Part shown: one piece after another, positions 30,542 to 38,530 of the stretch
Position numbering within the stretch: position 1 is the stretch's first letter
Layout of the letters: every line of letters begins with the position of its first letter
NCBI GenBank assembly: GCA_021272315.1
Contig: JAJSLI010000032.1
Location: forward strand, 1-44,834
DNA: 44,834 nucleotides
Source: Methylacidiphilales bacterium
GTDB taxonomy: Bacteria; Verrucomicrobiota; Verrucomicrobiia; Methylacidiphilales; UBA1321
Reading direction: 5' to 3'
Notes under the pieces: generated by a model
Told to the model about the DNA's origin: nothing
Databases searched by the model: none
The model's input: the letters and a program-made list of their open reading frames with translations, nothing else
Made by a program: the position numbers and the translations under genes

Positions 30542-32571
30542 TTCAAGGTGTAGACAAAAACGCCATCCCAGTCGGCCGGCAATTCGAGGGAAAGCATGTG
30601 GTCGCAGCGTGTCATCATCAGGAGAGCTGCTTTGTCTTCGGGATAATTTTGCGTAATCTGGCTGAAGATTCGCCGGGCATCCCAGAAGGATCGGGCGAAG
30701 TAATGTCCCAGCGCCTCCTCGTAAAGATTGCGGTTGTGCAGGCGATCATCGTCGACTCCGTCCTTCAAGCCCATCAATTCGTAAATGTCCATGCTCCCCT
30801 TGCGCCCCGCGACGGAGATCCGGTCGAGATGCCGCCATTCGAAATCGTTTCCGGCGTGTTCCCGGACATCTCCGCTGGCCAGGACCTGGGTGCCGTAAAC
30901 CTTGTTGAGACTTTCCAGGCGGCTCGCCACGTTGACCACATCGCCCAGGACGGTATAGGCAAAGCGTTCCGGTGTGCCGATATTGCCGACCAGAACATTC
31001 CCGCGATGCAACCCCACGCGAGTGCGAAACGCGACCGCCTCACCCTCCCGCTGCCGCAACGCAAGCTCCTGCAGCCCGATCAGCGTGCCGCGGCAGGCGA
31101 GGTTTTCATGGTGGGGGACTTTCTCCGGCGCGTTGAAAAAAACCAACAAACCATCACCGATGAATTTATCGATGGTCCCGGAATGTTGGCGCAGTCGGCG
31201 CGAAAGAATTTCAAAATAAACGGCCAGTTGATGAACCAGAACATTGGGTGCGACCTTTTCACTATGGGAGGCAAACCCCTCGATGTCGGAAAAGAAAACG
31301 GTAAGTTCCCGGATTTCGCCTCCCAAAACAGCCTCTTTCCCGCTGGAAAGTAGTCGGCGCACGAGATCGTCCGGCACGTACTTGATGAAGGAGCGCAATC
31401 CCGATTTCATGCGGTCGGCCGCATCGCGCAATTGGTTGACCTCGCGAACGACGGAGCGGGGCAAGTCTTCCGCAGCCAGGTGAAATTGTCCAACCTGCGC
31501 AAGATCGTTGCCCAGCGCGCGCAGCGGTTCACTGATCCGATAGGCCATGAACCATCCGGCCAGAACAGCCAGACCCAGCCCCGCGAGGCCCACCAGCCCC
31601 ATCTGGCCCGTTGCACGGTTAACGCGGTTGTAGATGACCGATTCCGGCACCATCCCGGCCACGACGCATCTGAGGCCCGAGGGCTCATCGATGTGGTCCA
31701 AAGCCGTGAGATAAGTCGTTGGACCGACTTTCATCGGGACTGGGTCGTTGGAGGTCTGACCTTTGATATTTTTGAATTTGGGATGGGTGCTGATCCAAGA
31801 GCCGAGGGCCGCGGTCAGGGCGGTGGCATCCTGATTATTTGAGTCACAAATCAGTTGCCCGTCCGGTTCCAGAATGGCGGAAAATCCGTCGATCTGTTTG
31901 GCCACCCCGTCAAGCAGGCTCTCCAGGTCCTTAAGATAAAAATCGACCGTAAAGACACCTGCGGCTGTCCCCGAAACGGAGGCTCGCCAGACCCGGCTGG
32001 CTGTGATGCCCGGCACGCCATCCGCGAAGACGTAGGGATTACTCCAGACCGTGGTGTCGGCAGCAACGGCATTCTTGAACCAATCACGTCCGCGCGGGTC
32101 GTAATCTTTCGGACGCGCCCGCTGGTAGGTGATTTCCCTGCCGTCCTGCGTGATGATTTCTTCGCGGGCTTCACCCTTGCCGGGAGTAGAGACATTGAGC
32201 ACAATTTCGTTCTCGTCGGTTCTCCAGACCCCGACAAAATGACCGGTCTCCGCGTCACTGTAGCTAATCCACGCCAGGGTTGGGTTGACGCGCAAACGTT
32301 CGGCGAGATCAAAGCCAAGGGCCCGGTCATCCTTGAGGTTCAACATACCGCGGCGGGCACGCAGCGAGAACTCGTCAAGCAAACGATTGGCCGGGTCGTT
32401 GAGGAAGTCGACGACCTTGTGCGCCGCAGCTCCGTTGGCCAGGGCGAATTCCTCTTCAGTAAAGTGCTGGAGCTCGTGATGGCTGCTTGAATAACCGAGC
32501 CAGCCGATAAACCCCGACGTGACCATCAGCAGGCCGGCAAGCATGAGGGAAAGGAGAGTACGGAGCCGCAT
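30538..32571 (-). CDS. Cache-type membrane class III adenylate/guanylate cyclase
   Basis: The 677-residue protein has an N-terminal TM helix (about 7-28), an extracytoplasmic dCache-like sensor (about 30-300, with RDWFKNAVAADTTVWSNPYV), and a second TM helix (about 320-342). A HAMP-like linker then leads to a class III nucleotide cyclase domain. In the catalytic domain LTVFFSDIEGF and FIGDGLLVFFNAP supply the two metal-binding Asp residues, and LGDVVNVASRLES the conserved dimer/substrate segment. A short helical tail follows. It should make cAMP (or cGMP) in response to an external ligand. The stop overlaps the RlmI-like start. Confidence 0.92.
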   Translation of the reverse strand: MRLRTLLSLMLAGLLMVTSGFIGWLGYSSSHHELQHFTEEEFALANGAAAHKVVDFLNDPANRLLDEFSLRARRGMLNLKDDRALGFDLAERLRVNPTLAWISYSDAETGHFVGVWRTDENEIVLNVSTPGKGEAREEIITQDGREITYQRARPKDYDPRGRDWFKNAVAADTTVWSNPYVFADGVPGITASRVWRASVSGTAAGVFTVDFYLKDLESLLDGVAKQIDGFSAILEPDGQLICDSNNQDATALTAALGSWISTHPKFKNIKGQTSNDPVPMKVGPTTYLTALDHIDEPSGLRCVVAGMVPESVIYNRVNRATGQMGLVGLAGLGLAVLAGWFMAYRISEPLRALGNDLAQVGQFHLAAEDLPRSVVREVNQLRDAADRMKSGLRSFIKYVPDDLVRRLLSSGKEAVLGGEIRELTVFFSDIEGFASHSEKVAPNVLVHQLAVYFEILSRRLRQHSGTIDKFIGDGLLVFFNAPEKVPHHENLACRGTLIGLQELALRQREGEAVAFRTRVGLHRGNVLVGNIGTPERFAYTVLGDVVNVASRLESLNKVYGTQVLASGDVREHAGNDFEWRHLDRISVAGRKGSMDIYELMGLKDGVDDDRLHNRNLYEEALGHYFARSFWDARRIFSQITQNYPEDKAALLMMTRCDHMLSLELPADWDGVFVYTLK

Positions 32572-32713
32572 ATCGGGAACCTAGTTTAAGCAACCTGCAA
32601 AAACATGCGATCAATCTAAGGCGTATCTTCACCAGGGAGCAAGGTTGCGTTGCCGCCCGAAGGATCAAAAGTCGCGGCTGGATTCAGGTGCAAGCTTCTG
32701 TTAAGAAAGGCCG

Positions 32714-33085
32714 ATGCCTCATTACGAGTACGAATGCGCCAAATGTCACAAAGGTTTTGAAATTTTTCAGTCGATGAAAGACGACGCGCTCAAGGTCTGT
32801 CCCAAGAACCGTTGCCGGCAGAAAAAATGGGGCAAAGGCCGTGTCAAACGGAAGATCGGCGCAGGCGCCGGTTTCATCTTTAAGGGCTCCGGTTTTTACA
32901 TAACGGATTATCGGAGCGAAGGCTACAAATCCGGGGCCAAAAGCGACAGCGCCGGCGCAGGCAGCGGTGCCTCTTCGGACTCCTCCTCCTCGACCAAAAC
33001 CGACTCCGTCAAGTCCGACTCCAAACCTGCCGCCAAGTCCGACAGCAAACCCGTCGCGAAGCCCGCCCCAAAAACCGGCGCATGA
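32714..33085 (+). CDS. FmdB-family zinc-ribbon protein with Ser/Lys-rich tail
   Basis: The N-terminal 30 residues are a typical FmdB putative regulatory zinc ribbon (MPHYEYECAKCHKGFEIFQS). The second metal pair, normally CPxCG, is CPKNRC. A GAGAGFIFKGSGFYITDY segment, also typical of the family, follows. From about residue 75 the protein is a low-complexity tail of Ser, Lys, Ala and Pro in a KSDSKPAAKSDSKP pattern. The family is small and possibly binds nucleic acid; function is not established. It is followed four bases later by the exported peptidase-like gene. Confidence 0.85.
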   Translation: MPHYEYECAKCHKGFEIFQSMKDDALKVCPKNRCRQKKWGKGRVKRKIGAGAGFIFKGSGFYITDYRSEGYKSGAKSDSAGAGSGASSDSSSSTKTDSVKSDSKPAAKSDSKPVAKPAPKTGA

Positions 33086-33089
33086 TTTT

Positions 33090-34397
33090 GTGAATCGGCC
33101 CGTCCTCCTTCTGGGACTCCTGGTCCCGTTACTCGTGGCCGGGCGCCTGTCGGCGGATGACAACGCCGTCATTCCCGCCGTTTCCACCGCCACCTCTCAG
33201 ATTTACCCCCAGGTGACCTGCACCAGCACTGATCCCGCCATCTGCGCCGATACCCTGCAACTGGCCGAGGACACCCGCGAACAACTTGCTCCCCTCCTCA
33301 AGCTTGGCCCGGTTTGGCGCTTCCCCATGCGGATCCATGTCGTCACACCCGACGACCCCCTCTCGGCCCGCGTCCATGAGGAAGGCGTCGCCGCGATCAT
33401 CGTCGACAAGACCATGGAAATCGACCTTGTCCTTCCCTCTTCCGATCCCGATGCGCGCGAAGCCATCCAGCGCCAATGCGTCACCGCGCTGCTCTGGGAG
33501 AAATTCTTCGCCCCCGGACAGGTCTTCGATCTCCACACCCGCCTCGATGTCGTTCCGGTCTGGCTCATCGAAGGCCTGCGCGAATGGCTCAACGAAGATC
33601 CCGATTGCGTGCGTGAAGCCATCGTCAAGCGCGCTGCTCTCAACGGACGCGCTCCCACTCTCGCCGAAATCACCAGTTGGCAGGAACTAAGTTCAGACCA
33701 CCTTTACGGCCTCTGGCAGCGTGCCTTCTGCTACTACCTCGTTAACAGCCTCGTCCAGGTCGGCCCTCGACGCGATAATTTCCAGCAATGGCTCGCCAGC
33801 CTGCCCGGCGCGCACTCCGTGTCCGCCAACTACCTTTTCCCCACCGAATCGGCCTGGCAGCGCGAACTCTTCCAAGCTCCCGAACGCAGCCTTGAACTCG
33901 TTTACACGTGGGAGCAAACCGCCGCCGAGTTCGACAACGACCAGACCTTTGCCCTCGCCCTTCCCGGCGAGAAAAACGTTCTCATCCGCACCCTCGACGA
34001 CGTGTTCTCCCTTCCCCACGATAAAGTCGTGATTGAGGCCCTCGATCAAAAAAGCCGCGTCCTGATCGGCCTCGAACTCCGCGCCCATGTCAGTTGGCGC
34101 CCCATCATCGCCCTCTACCGTTTTGCGCTCGCCGGATTCATTTCCAATAAAGATCCCGTCCAGACCCGGCAACTTTTCGAGCAGGCCCGCCAACACCGCG
34201 AAGCTGAAATCGCCGATCATCAGAAAATCATCGACTACGTCAACTGGTTCCAGGTCACCCACGAGGATAATTCCACCAGCCATTTCAGCTCCTATTTTTC
34301 CCTCGCAGATGAATTGGACCGCGCCCAGGCACCCCACCCCAATCCGATCCGCGCCAGCCTCCTTCAGGTCGAATCGCAACTCTCCTCCGGCAATTGA
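33090..34397 (+). CDS. Exported peptidase-MA-like protein without HExxH
   Basis: I start this at the GTG (33090), which gives a signal peptide (PVLLLGLLVPLLVAGRLSA) right after the FmdB stop; an ORF start at 32967 would overlap FmdB by more than 100 bases. The segment VVPVWLIEGLREWLNED resembles the WLxEGxAxx helix of peptidase-MA-like metalloproteases. The preceding helix, where HExxH would be, reads QRQCVTALLWEKFF, so zinc chemistry is unlikely. The C-terminal half is helical with no named domain. It is followed 27 bases later by the pseudokinase and may be its operon partner. Confidence 0.6.
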   Translation: MNRPVLLLGLLVPLLVAGRLSADDNAVIPAVSTATSQIYPQVTCTSTDPAICADTLQLAEDTREQLAPLLKLGPVWRFPMRIHVVTPDDPLSARVHEEGVAAIIVDKTMEIDLVLPSSDPDAREAIQRQCVTALLWEKFFAPGQVFDLHTRLDVVPVWLIEGLREWLNEDPDCVREAIVKRAALNGRAPTLAEITSWQELSSDHLYGLWQRAFCYYLVNSLVQVGPRRDNFQQWLASLPGAHSVSANYLFPTESAWQRELFQAPERSLELVYTWEQTAAEFDNDQTFALALPGEKNVLIRTLDDVFSLPHDKVVIEALDQKSRVLIGLELRAHVSWRPIIALYRFALAGFISNKDPVQTRQLFEQARQHREAEIADHQKIIDYVNWFQVTHEDNSTSHFSSYFSLADELDRAQAPHPNPIRASLLQVESQLSSGN

Positions 34398-34424
34398 CCG
34401 CTCCGCTTTTCTCATGCCGCGCCG

Positions 34425-35207
34425 ATGGACAATGACATGAAAGACACCCTTGTTGGCAATCGCTACCTCCTGATCGAGCCGATCGGATCGGGCGGCGAAG
34501 CCCAGGTTTTTCGCGCCCGTGACAACACCACCCAAAACGACGTCGCCCTTCGCCTTCCCCAACAACAATCCGGCGGCTGTGTTTTCCCCCAGACGCTGCC
34601 GGTCTTCCATCCCGGCTGGGTCCGGCTCCTTGACTGGGGCAGCGATGCCCAACACGGGGCCTATCAGGTCTTCGAACTTCTCGACGGCCAGACTCTCGGC
34701 CAGATCGTCCAGACCGGTCCTCTCGATTCCGAAGCATGGCTCGACTTCGTCCACCAGTCCCTCGACGCCGTCGGTGCCCTCCACGAAGCCGGTTTCATCC
34801 ATGGCGACCTCAATGCTGGCAATCTGCTGCGAGCCGCCGACCGTTGGAAACTGCTCGAACTCCCTTTCCTGCATTTTGATCTTCCCGACGTCCACTCCCC
34901 CCTTTTCGGCAGTATCTACACGCTCACCCCCGAGCAACTCGACGGTACGCCAATTGATCTCCGCTCCGATCTCTACGCCCTCGGCTGCCTCTACTACTAT
35001 GCCGCCTCCGGCCACTATCCCCATGCGGGGGCCGGCAGTCGGGAAATCGCCGTCAACCGGCTCCGCTTCCCTCCTGCTCCTCTTGATGAAATCGCACCCA
35101 GGCTTCCCGCTGCCTGGAATGCCTGGGTTATGACCCTTTTGCAGCGCGAACCTCAAAATCGCTTTCCAAGCGCGCTCGCGGCACGTCAACGGATCGATAC
35201 AGCCTAG
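34425..35207 (+). CDS. Serine/threonine protein kinase-like protein, probable pseudokinase
   Basis: The 260-residue protein keeps the bilobal kinase plan: Gly-loop GSGGEAQVFRA (21-31), catalytic-loop FIHGDLNAGNLL (124-135), SDLYALGCLYYYAASGHYP (181-199). Two essential residues are changed. The beta-3 Lys is Arg (VALRLP, Arg43) and the DFG motif is ELP (145-147), so phosphotransfer is doubtful. There is no TM helix or extracellular domain. The last 35 residues (WNAWVMTLLQREPQ and following) recur 3.2 kb downstream in a separated fragment, which suggests this 3-prime end was duplicated when a gene cassette was inserted between it and galT. Confidence 0.8.
   Translation: MDNDMKDTLVGNRYLLIEPIGSGGEAQVFRARDNTTQNDVALRLPQQQSGGCVFPQTLPVFHPGWVRLLDWGSDAQHGAYQVFELLDGQTLGQIVQTGPLDSEAWLDFVHQSLDAVGALHEAGFIHGDLNAGNLLRAADRWKLLELPFLHFDLPDVHSPLFGSIYTLTPEQLDGTPIDLRSDLYALGCLYYYAASGHYPHAGAGSREIAVNRLRFPPAPLDEIAPRLPAAWNAWVMTLLQREPQNRFPSALAARQRIDTA
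35104..35190 (+). repeat. Direct repeat copy A (kinase 3-prime end)
   Basis: Copy A of an 87-bp direct repeat; copy B is at 38374-38460. They match at 80 of 87 bases by eye, with all differences at single positions and no gaps. Here the repeat is the coding sequence of the last part of the pseudokinase. The two copies bracket the URO-D/PhyH/AraC genes. Confidence 0.9.
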
Positions 35208-35242
35208 TGCAGTACCCCGAACTTTGTGCCCGACAGCCGGCG
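35204..35242 (-). pseudogene. 3-prime stub of a second PhyH-type gene
   Basis: On the minus strand a stretch of 14 codons ending in TAG reads PRRLSGTKFGVLH. The intact PhyH gene 1.4 kb away ends PRRLPGTKFGVLR, so 11 of 13 residues agree. An in-frame stop precedes the stub. It is a remnant of another dioxygenase gene, whose stop overlaps the kinase stop. Confidence 0.7.
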
Positions 35243-35439
35243 AGGTTAGTCCCTTTCTCTGCGGTTGGATTGACTCGGGACAGCGCTCAGGGCCTGCCCT
35301 AAACCGCGCAACGGCATGGAGGGAAATCTCTTCTTCCTGTTTCATCTCCTTCTGTTTCTGGATCGCGGTCTTCCGTTGGGGCGGACTTTAGTCAAGGCCG
35401 CGACTAACGCGGTTTGACGACGAGACCACAACGGACATT

Positions 35440-36528
35440 TCATGCGTCGACGCCGAAAACAGCGAGCTCTTGCCGAAATTTTTTTCTCTCGGCAAGTGGA
35501 CCGCCCGGCATCCGATAATGGATGCCCGCTCCAAGGCCGACCTCTCGAATGATCCGACGGATCGGTTCAACGGGCCCCCATACTTGCGTCTTCTTGCCTG
35601 CGGCAAAAATCCGGCGATAAATATCAATCCAGTGATCGAAACCCGGCGCGCCGTCGCCCGGCACCCATTGCACCCCGTTGATCCGCTCCATGGCAAGGAT
35701 CATATCCAAATGCGGCAACTGACCCCGGCCATCCAGATGGTAGAAGCAGCGCGGCAGCCTGCGTGAACCGGCCTCCAGTTCGTCCCGGGCGAATTCCTGG
35801 AACATGTCGGGCGAGATCATATAAGAAAAATCACATTGATAGATATAAAAGGGCTGATCGCTGAAGACTTGGCACCAGGCGCTGTAACCAGGATTCACCG
35901 GCTGGAGCACCGCATTAATCTCGGCGAAGTAACGGTGCCACAGTTCGTGGAGTTCACCCACCAGCCGCTTGACTTCCTCCGGAGAATCGACCAGGTCCAT
36001 CGGTAATTTTTCGGAGGGACGAAAAGTGGACAAAATATCGAGCGCCCCGCCCAAATCGGTCATGCCCACCAGCACCTGACCCTGCCAGCGCCGCATTGCC
36101 GCCGCGCAGATGTCCTTGATGCGTCGCAACCAGATATTATTTGGATCGTAAGTGAAATGGAGGTTCTCGATGGGCGTGTCTGCGGGAGGATGAAACCAGA
36201 CCCCGCCGGTGGAGTTGTCGAGCCGGGCTCCGAGAAAAGCCGCCGCAACGCCGGGTCCAAACATATGCATGTTAACCATGGGGAAAGCGTCCCCCAGGTA
36301 GATTTCCTTGGATAGCTCATAGTCCAGCCGGTCGATCAAGTCGTCGGCGGGAATCGTCAAATCGGCGCAAGTCGCCTGCGAGAGAACGGGTGCCTTGGGT
36401 TGCGGACGGCCCGGATCGCGTCCGGTCAGCACCATCTCCACGATGGGACGACGCAATTCGCCCGCCCACCAGCGCCGGTAGGTCTCTTTGACCTTTCCCC
36501 AACGCTCAGGACCAAAATCAATGGCCAT
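35440..36528 (-). CDS. Uroporphyrinogen decarboxylase-family protein (URO-D-like, not HemE)
   Basis: The 362-residue protein shows the URO-D/MtaA TIM-barrel pattern: WFHPPADTPIENL, LVGMTDLGGALDILSTFRP, CDFSYMISPDMFQEFARDEL and CFYHLDGRGQLPHLDMILAM. In HemE the N-terminal RxPVW Arg cluster binds porphyrin; here the matching segment is RRPIVEMVLTG, so it is not a heme enzyme. This subgroup is common in Verrucomicrobia, Lentisphaerae and Planctomycetes, often beside sugar-utilisation genes, and its substrate is unknown. It lies 107 bases downstream of the PhyH gene on the same strand and probably shares its transcript. Confidence 0.8.
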   Translation of the reverse strand: MAIDFGPERWGKVKETYRRWWAGELRRPIVEMVLTGRDPGRPQPKAPVLSQATCADLTIPADDLIDRLDYELSKEIYLGDAFPMVNMHMFGPGVAAAFLGARLDNSTGGVWFHPPADTPIENLHFTYDPNNIWLRRIKDICAAAMRRWQGQVLVGMTDLGGALDILSTFRPSEKLPMDLVDSPEEVKRLVGELHELWHRYFAEINAVLQPVNPGYSAWCQVFSDQPFYIYQCDFSYMISPDMFQEFARDELEAGSRRLPRCFYHLDGRGQLPHLDMILAMERINGVQWVPGDGAPGFDHWIDIYRRIFAAGKKTQVWGPVEPIRRIIREVGLGAGIHYRMPGGPLAERKKFRQELAVFGVDA

Positions 36529-36635
36529 TAATCAATACTTTCCATTCAAAATCAACCGCTTTGAGGGTAGCAATGAGCGCTGCCCCTCAGACGCTCTTTT
36601 TTCTCATCCTTCATTTCTTTGATTTTTTAAAGACG

Positions 36636-37463
36636 CTAGCGCAGCACCCCGAACTTCGTACCTGGCAACCGGCGGGGATCGTGCTGGAGAATCTTCCGGC
36701 GGCCGGGCGTCAGCCGGGCCAGCAATGCTTCGGAATACTCGAATCCGTGGCGGGTACGTCCCCAGATCGGGCCATAGCGATAGATCACCACGCGACGTTC
36801 GCCGGAATTCGTCCGTTCCGTCGCGCCATGCATCAGGGCATCGACGAACAGCAGCGCATCGCCCGCTTTGAGATGAACCTCGGTCGCTCCTTCGGGCAGC
36901 CTGGCGTTGGAATAATTTTGCTTGTCGCGATAAAGCGCCACCACATCCTCGGGGATGAAATTGGTCTTGTGGCTGCCCGGCACCACCAAAGTCCCGCCGT
37001 CGCCCGGCCCGATGTCGGTCAGGGCCAGCAGGATATTGACCTGGCCGCAGCGGAACATGCCGTTCACAAAGCGGAACTGGTTGCGCACGATCCCCGCCTG
37101 TCCGCCCGAGTGAATGGGGAAAAATCCGCCCGTGCGGCGCACGGAAGCAAAACACTCGTCGATAAAAAGGCCGTCGACATAGGTGCCCTTTTCGCCGCAA
37201 TAGCGATGCAGCCGTTCCACCCAGGACGGATGATCGATGAGTTTTTCAAACGGTTCCCCCGCTTCGACAATGTTCTGTAATTCGATTCCAGCCTCGCCAT
37301 TGTTATCGAGCCGCTGCACGTTGCCCCACCAGCCCATGTAGGGCAGATCGGGGAAACGATCGAAGGCCGAGTTCAGTTCGGCGACATGTTGCGGATCAAT
37401 CGCTTTTTTCAGGATGGCGTAGCCGCGCAGATCGAAAAGATAATCGATAGTATCGTAAGACAT
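36636..37463 (-). CDS. Phytanoyl-CoA dioxygenase (PhyH)-family oxygenase
   Basis: The protein has the PhyH double-stranded beta-helix pattern: FPIHSGGQAGI, FRCGQVNILLALTDIGPGDG, TLVVPGSHKTNFIPEDV, then LKAGDALLFVDALMHGATER with the distal His. The classic HxD pair is not obvious; the site reads IHSGG, as in the related environmental-genome subgroup, so the iron-ligand set needs care. The start at 37463 is chosen over 37499 because the longer ORF would eat into the putative operator. It is divergent from an AraC-type regulator and upstream of the URO-D-like gene, which makes a three-gene regulated module. Substrate unknown. Confidence 0.82.
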   Translation of the reverse strand: MSYDTIDYLFDLRGYAILKKAIDPQHVAELNSAFDRFPDLPYMGWWGNVQRLDNNGEAGIELQNIVEAGEPFEKLIDHPSWVERLHRYCGEKGTYVDGLFIDECFASVRRTGGFFPIHSGGQAGIVRNQFRFVNGMFRCGQVNILLALTDIGPGDGGTLVVPGSHKTNFIPEDVVALYRDKQNYSNARLPEGATEVHLKAGDALLFVDALMHGATERTNSGERRVVIYRYGPIWGRTRHGFEYSEALLARLTPGRRKILQHDPRRLPGTKFGVLR

Positions 37464-37481
37464 GAGGCACAACTTATTGCT

Positions 37482-37499
37482 TTGCCTTTGGCAAGGCAA
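37482..37499. promoter_or_regulatory. Palindromic operator candidate between PhyH and AraC genes
   Basis: A perfect inverted repeat TTGCCTT-TGGC-AAGGCAA occupies 37482-37499, and a second, overlapping one (TTGCC-TTT-GGCAA, 37482-37494) is nested in it. It lies in the 71-base gap between two divergent genes, one of which encodes an AraC-family regulator. A TATAAG box follows at 37521-37526. Confidence 0.5.
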
Positions 37500-37534
37500 T
37501 CGACGCCACGCTCAAAAACATATAAGATCGTCTT

Positions 37535-38356
37535 GTGCCTGCTTACAGAGAAACCCCTGCTCCACCCGCCGGCCCCCTCCAAGCCCAATATCAGGACGTG
37601 CGCGGACGCATTCATGGCTGGCGGCCCAAGGGCACCAAAGACTGGCTCCTGCTCTACACCGAACTCGGCGAGTGTCTCATCCGCTTCGCAGGAGGGCAAT
37701 TTAAGGCCGGCCCCGGCGATGTCATCCTCTTCAAGCCCGGCACGCCGCAGGATTACGGTCAACATAATCCCGCTGGCAAATGGCGAAATCTCTGGGTCCA
37801 TTGGGTACCCCGTCTCGAAATCATCCCGTGGCTTGCCTGGCCCGAACTGAGCCCGGGTGTGCGGCATCTGCGCCTGCCGCCCGAACTTCGCGGCGCCGTT
37901 CTGAAGGAACTCATCTTTGCCGATTCCGTTTTGAGGGCCGGTCTGCCGTACGGGGAATTCCTGGCACTCAACGGAGTCGAGCGTGCGCTTCTTTTCTGCA
38001 ACCGTGCCAATCCCCGGACCGGTGATCTGCGCTGGAATCCACGCATCCAACAGGCGGTTGATCATCTCGCACGCAACCTGCGGGAGCACCATCTTTTGGG
38101 AAACCTAGCGCGGCGTTTCGGCTTCTCCCGGTCGCGCTTCGCCTCGCTCTTTCGCCGTCAGGTGGGGCAGCCACCCGGTCATTATCTCGAGGTGCAACGG
38201 CTCACCCAAGCCCGCCACCTCCTCGCTTACACCAACCAGACTCTCGCTCAAATTGCCGATCAAACCGGCTTCTCATCCCCCTTTTATCTGTCCATCCGCT
38301 TCAAAAAGCACCACGGCCAGAGCCCACGCACCTTTCGGCAGCAGCGGCAGCGCTAA
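37535..38356 (+). CDS. AraC-family transcriptional regulator
   Basis: The 273-residue protein has an N-terminal cupin-like sensor (LLLYTELGECLIRFAGGQFK, GDVILFKPGTPQDYG) and a C-terminal pair of helix-turn-helix motifs. These are LLGNLARRFGFSRSRFASLF, and TLAQIADQTGFSSPFYLSIR with the family-specific KKHHGQSPRTFR at the end. The GTG at 37535 is the only start that fits; a TATAAG box ends nine bases before it, which would make the message nearly leaderless. It is divergent from the PhyH and URO-D-like genes and is probably their ligand-dependent activator, the ligand likely being a sugar or its derivative. Confidence 0.88.
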   Translation: MPAYRETPAPPAGPLQAQYQDVRGRIHGWRPKGTKDWLLLYTELGECLIRFAGGQFKAGPGDVILFKPGTPQDYGQHNPAGKWRNLWVHWVPRLEIIPWLAWPELSPGVRHLRLPPELRGAVLKELIFADSVLRAGLPYGEFLALNGVERALLFCNRANPRTGDLRWNPRIQQAVDHLARNLREHHLLGNLARRFGFSRSRFASLFRRQVGQPPGHYLEVQRLTQARHLLAYTNQTLAQIADQTGFSSPFYLSIRFKKHHGQSPRTFRQQRQR

Positions 38357-38373
38357 ATTGCTCAATCACACGT

Positions 38374-38460
38374 TTCCCACCACCTGGAATACCTGGGTCA
38401 TGACCCTTTTGCAGCGCGAACCCCAAAATCGCTTTCCCAGCGCGCTCGCGGCACGTCAAC
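38374..38460 (+). repeat. Direct repeat copy B
   Basis: Second copy of the 87-bp repeat found at 35104-35190, 80 of 87 bases identical. Here it follows the AraC gene and precedes galT. It carries the same reading frame as the kinase 3-prime end. Confidence 0.9.
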
Positions 38461-38477
38461 TGCTCAAGACACCCTAA
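38374..38477 (+). pseudogene. Detached C-terminal fragment of the pseudokinase gene
   Basis: The frame encodes TWNTWVMTLLQREPQNRF then SALAARQ, matching the end of the kinase at 34425, and closes with LLKTP and a TAA (38475-38477). No start codon or kinase core precedes it. It lies 53 bases upstream of the galT start, so it may be the original 3-prime end of the kinase gene, left behind when the cassette entered. Confidence 0.75.
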
Positions 38478-38530
38478 ATGAGGGCGGCTTGGGATTGCAT
38501 AATCGGGCCCGCCTGATTTACTGCCTCTCC

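Noticed and set aside
33693-35345. 550-residue ORF antisense to the peptidase-like and pseudokinase genes
   Set aside because: It spans two clear genes and has no domain or promoter. Only the short 14-codon PhyH stub inside it is supported, and that is in another frame.
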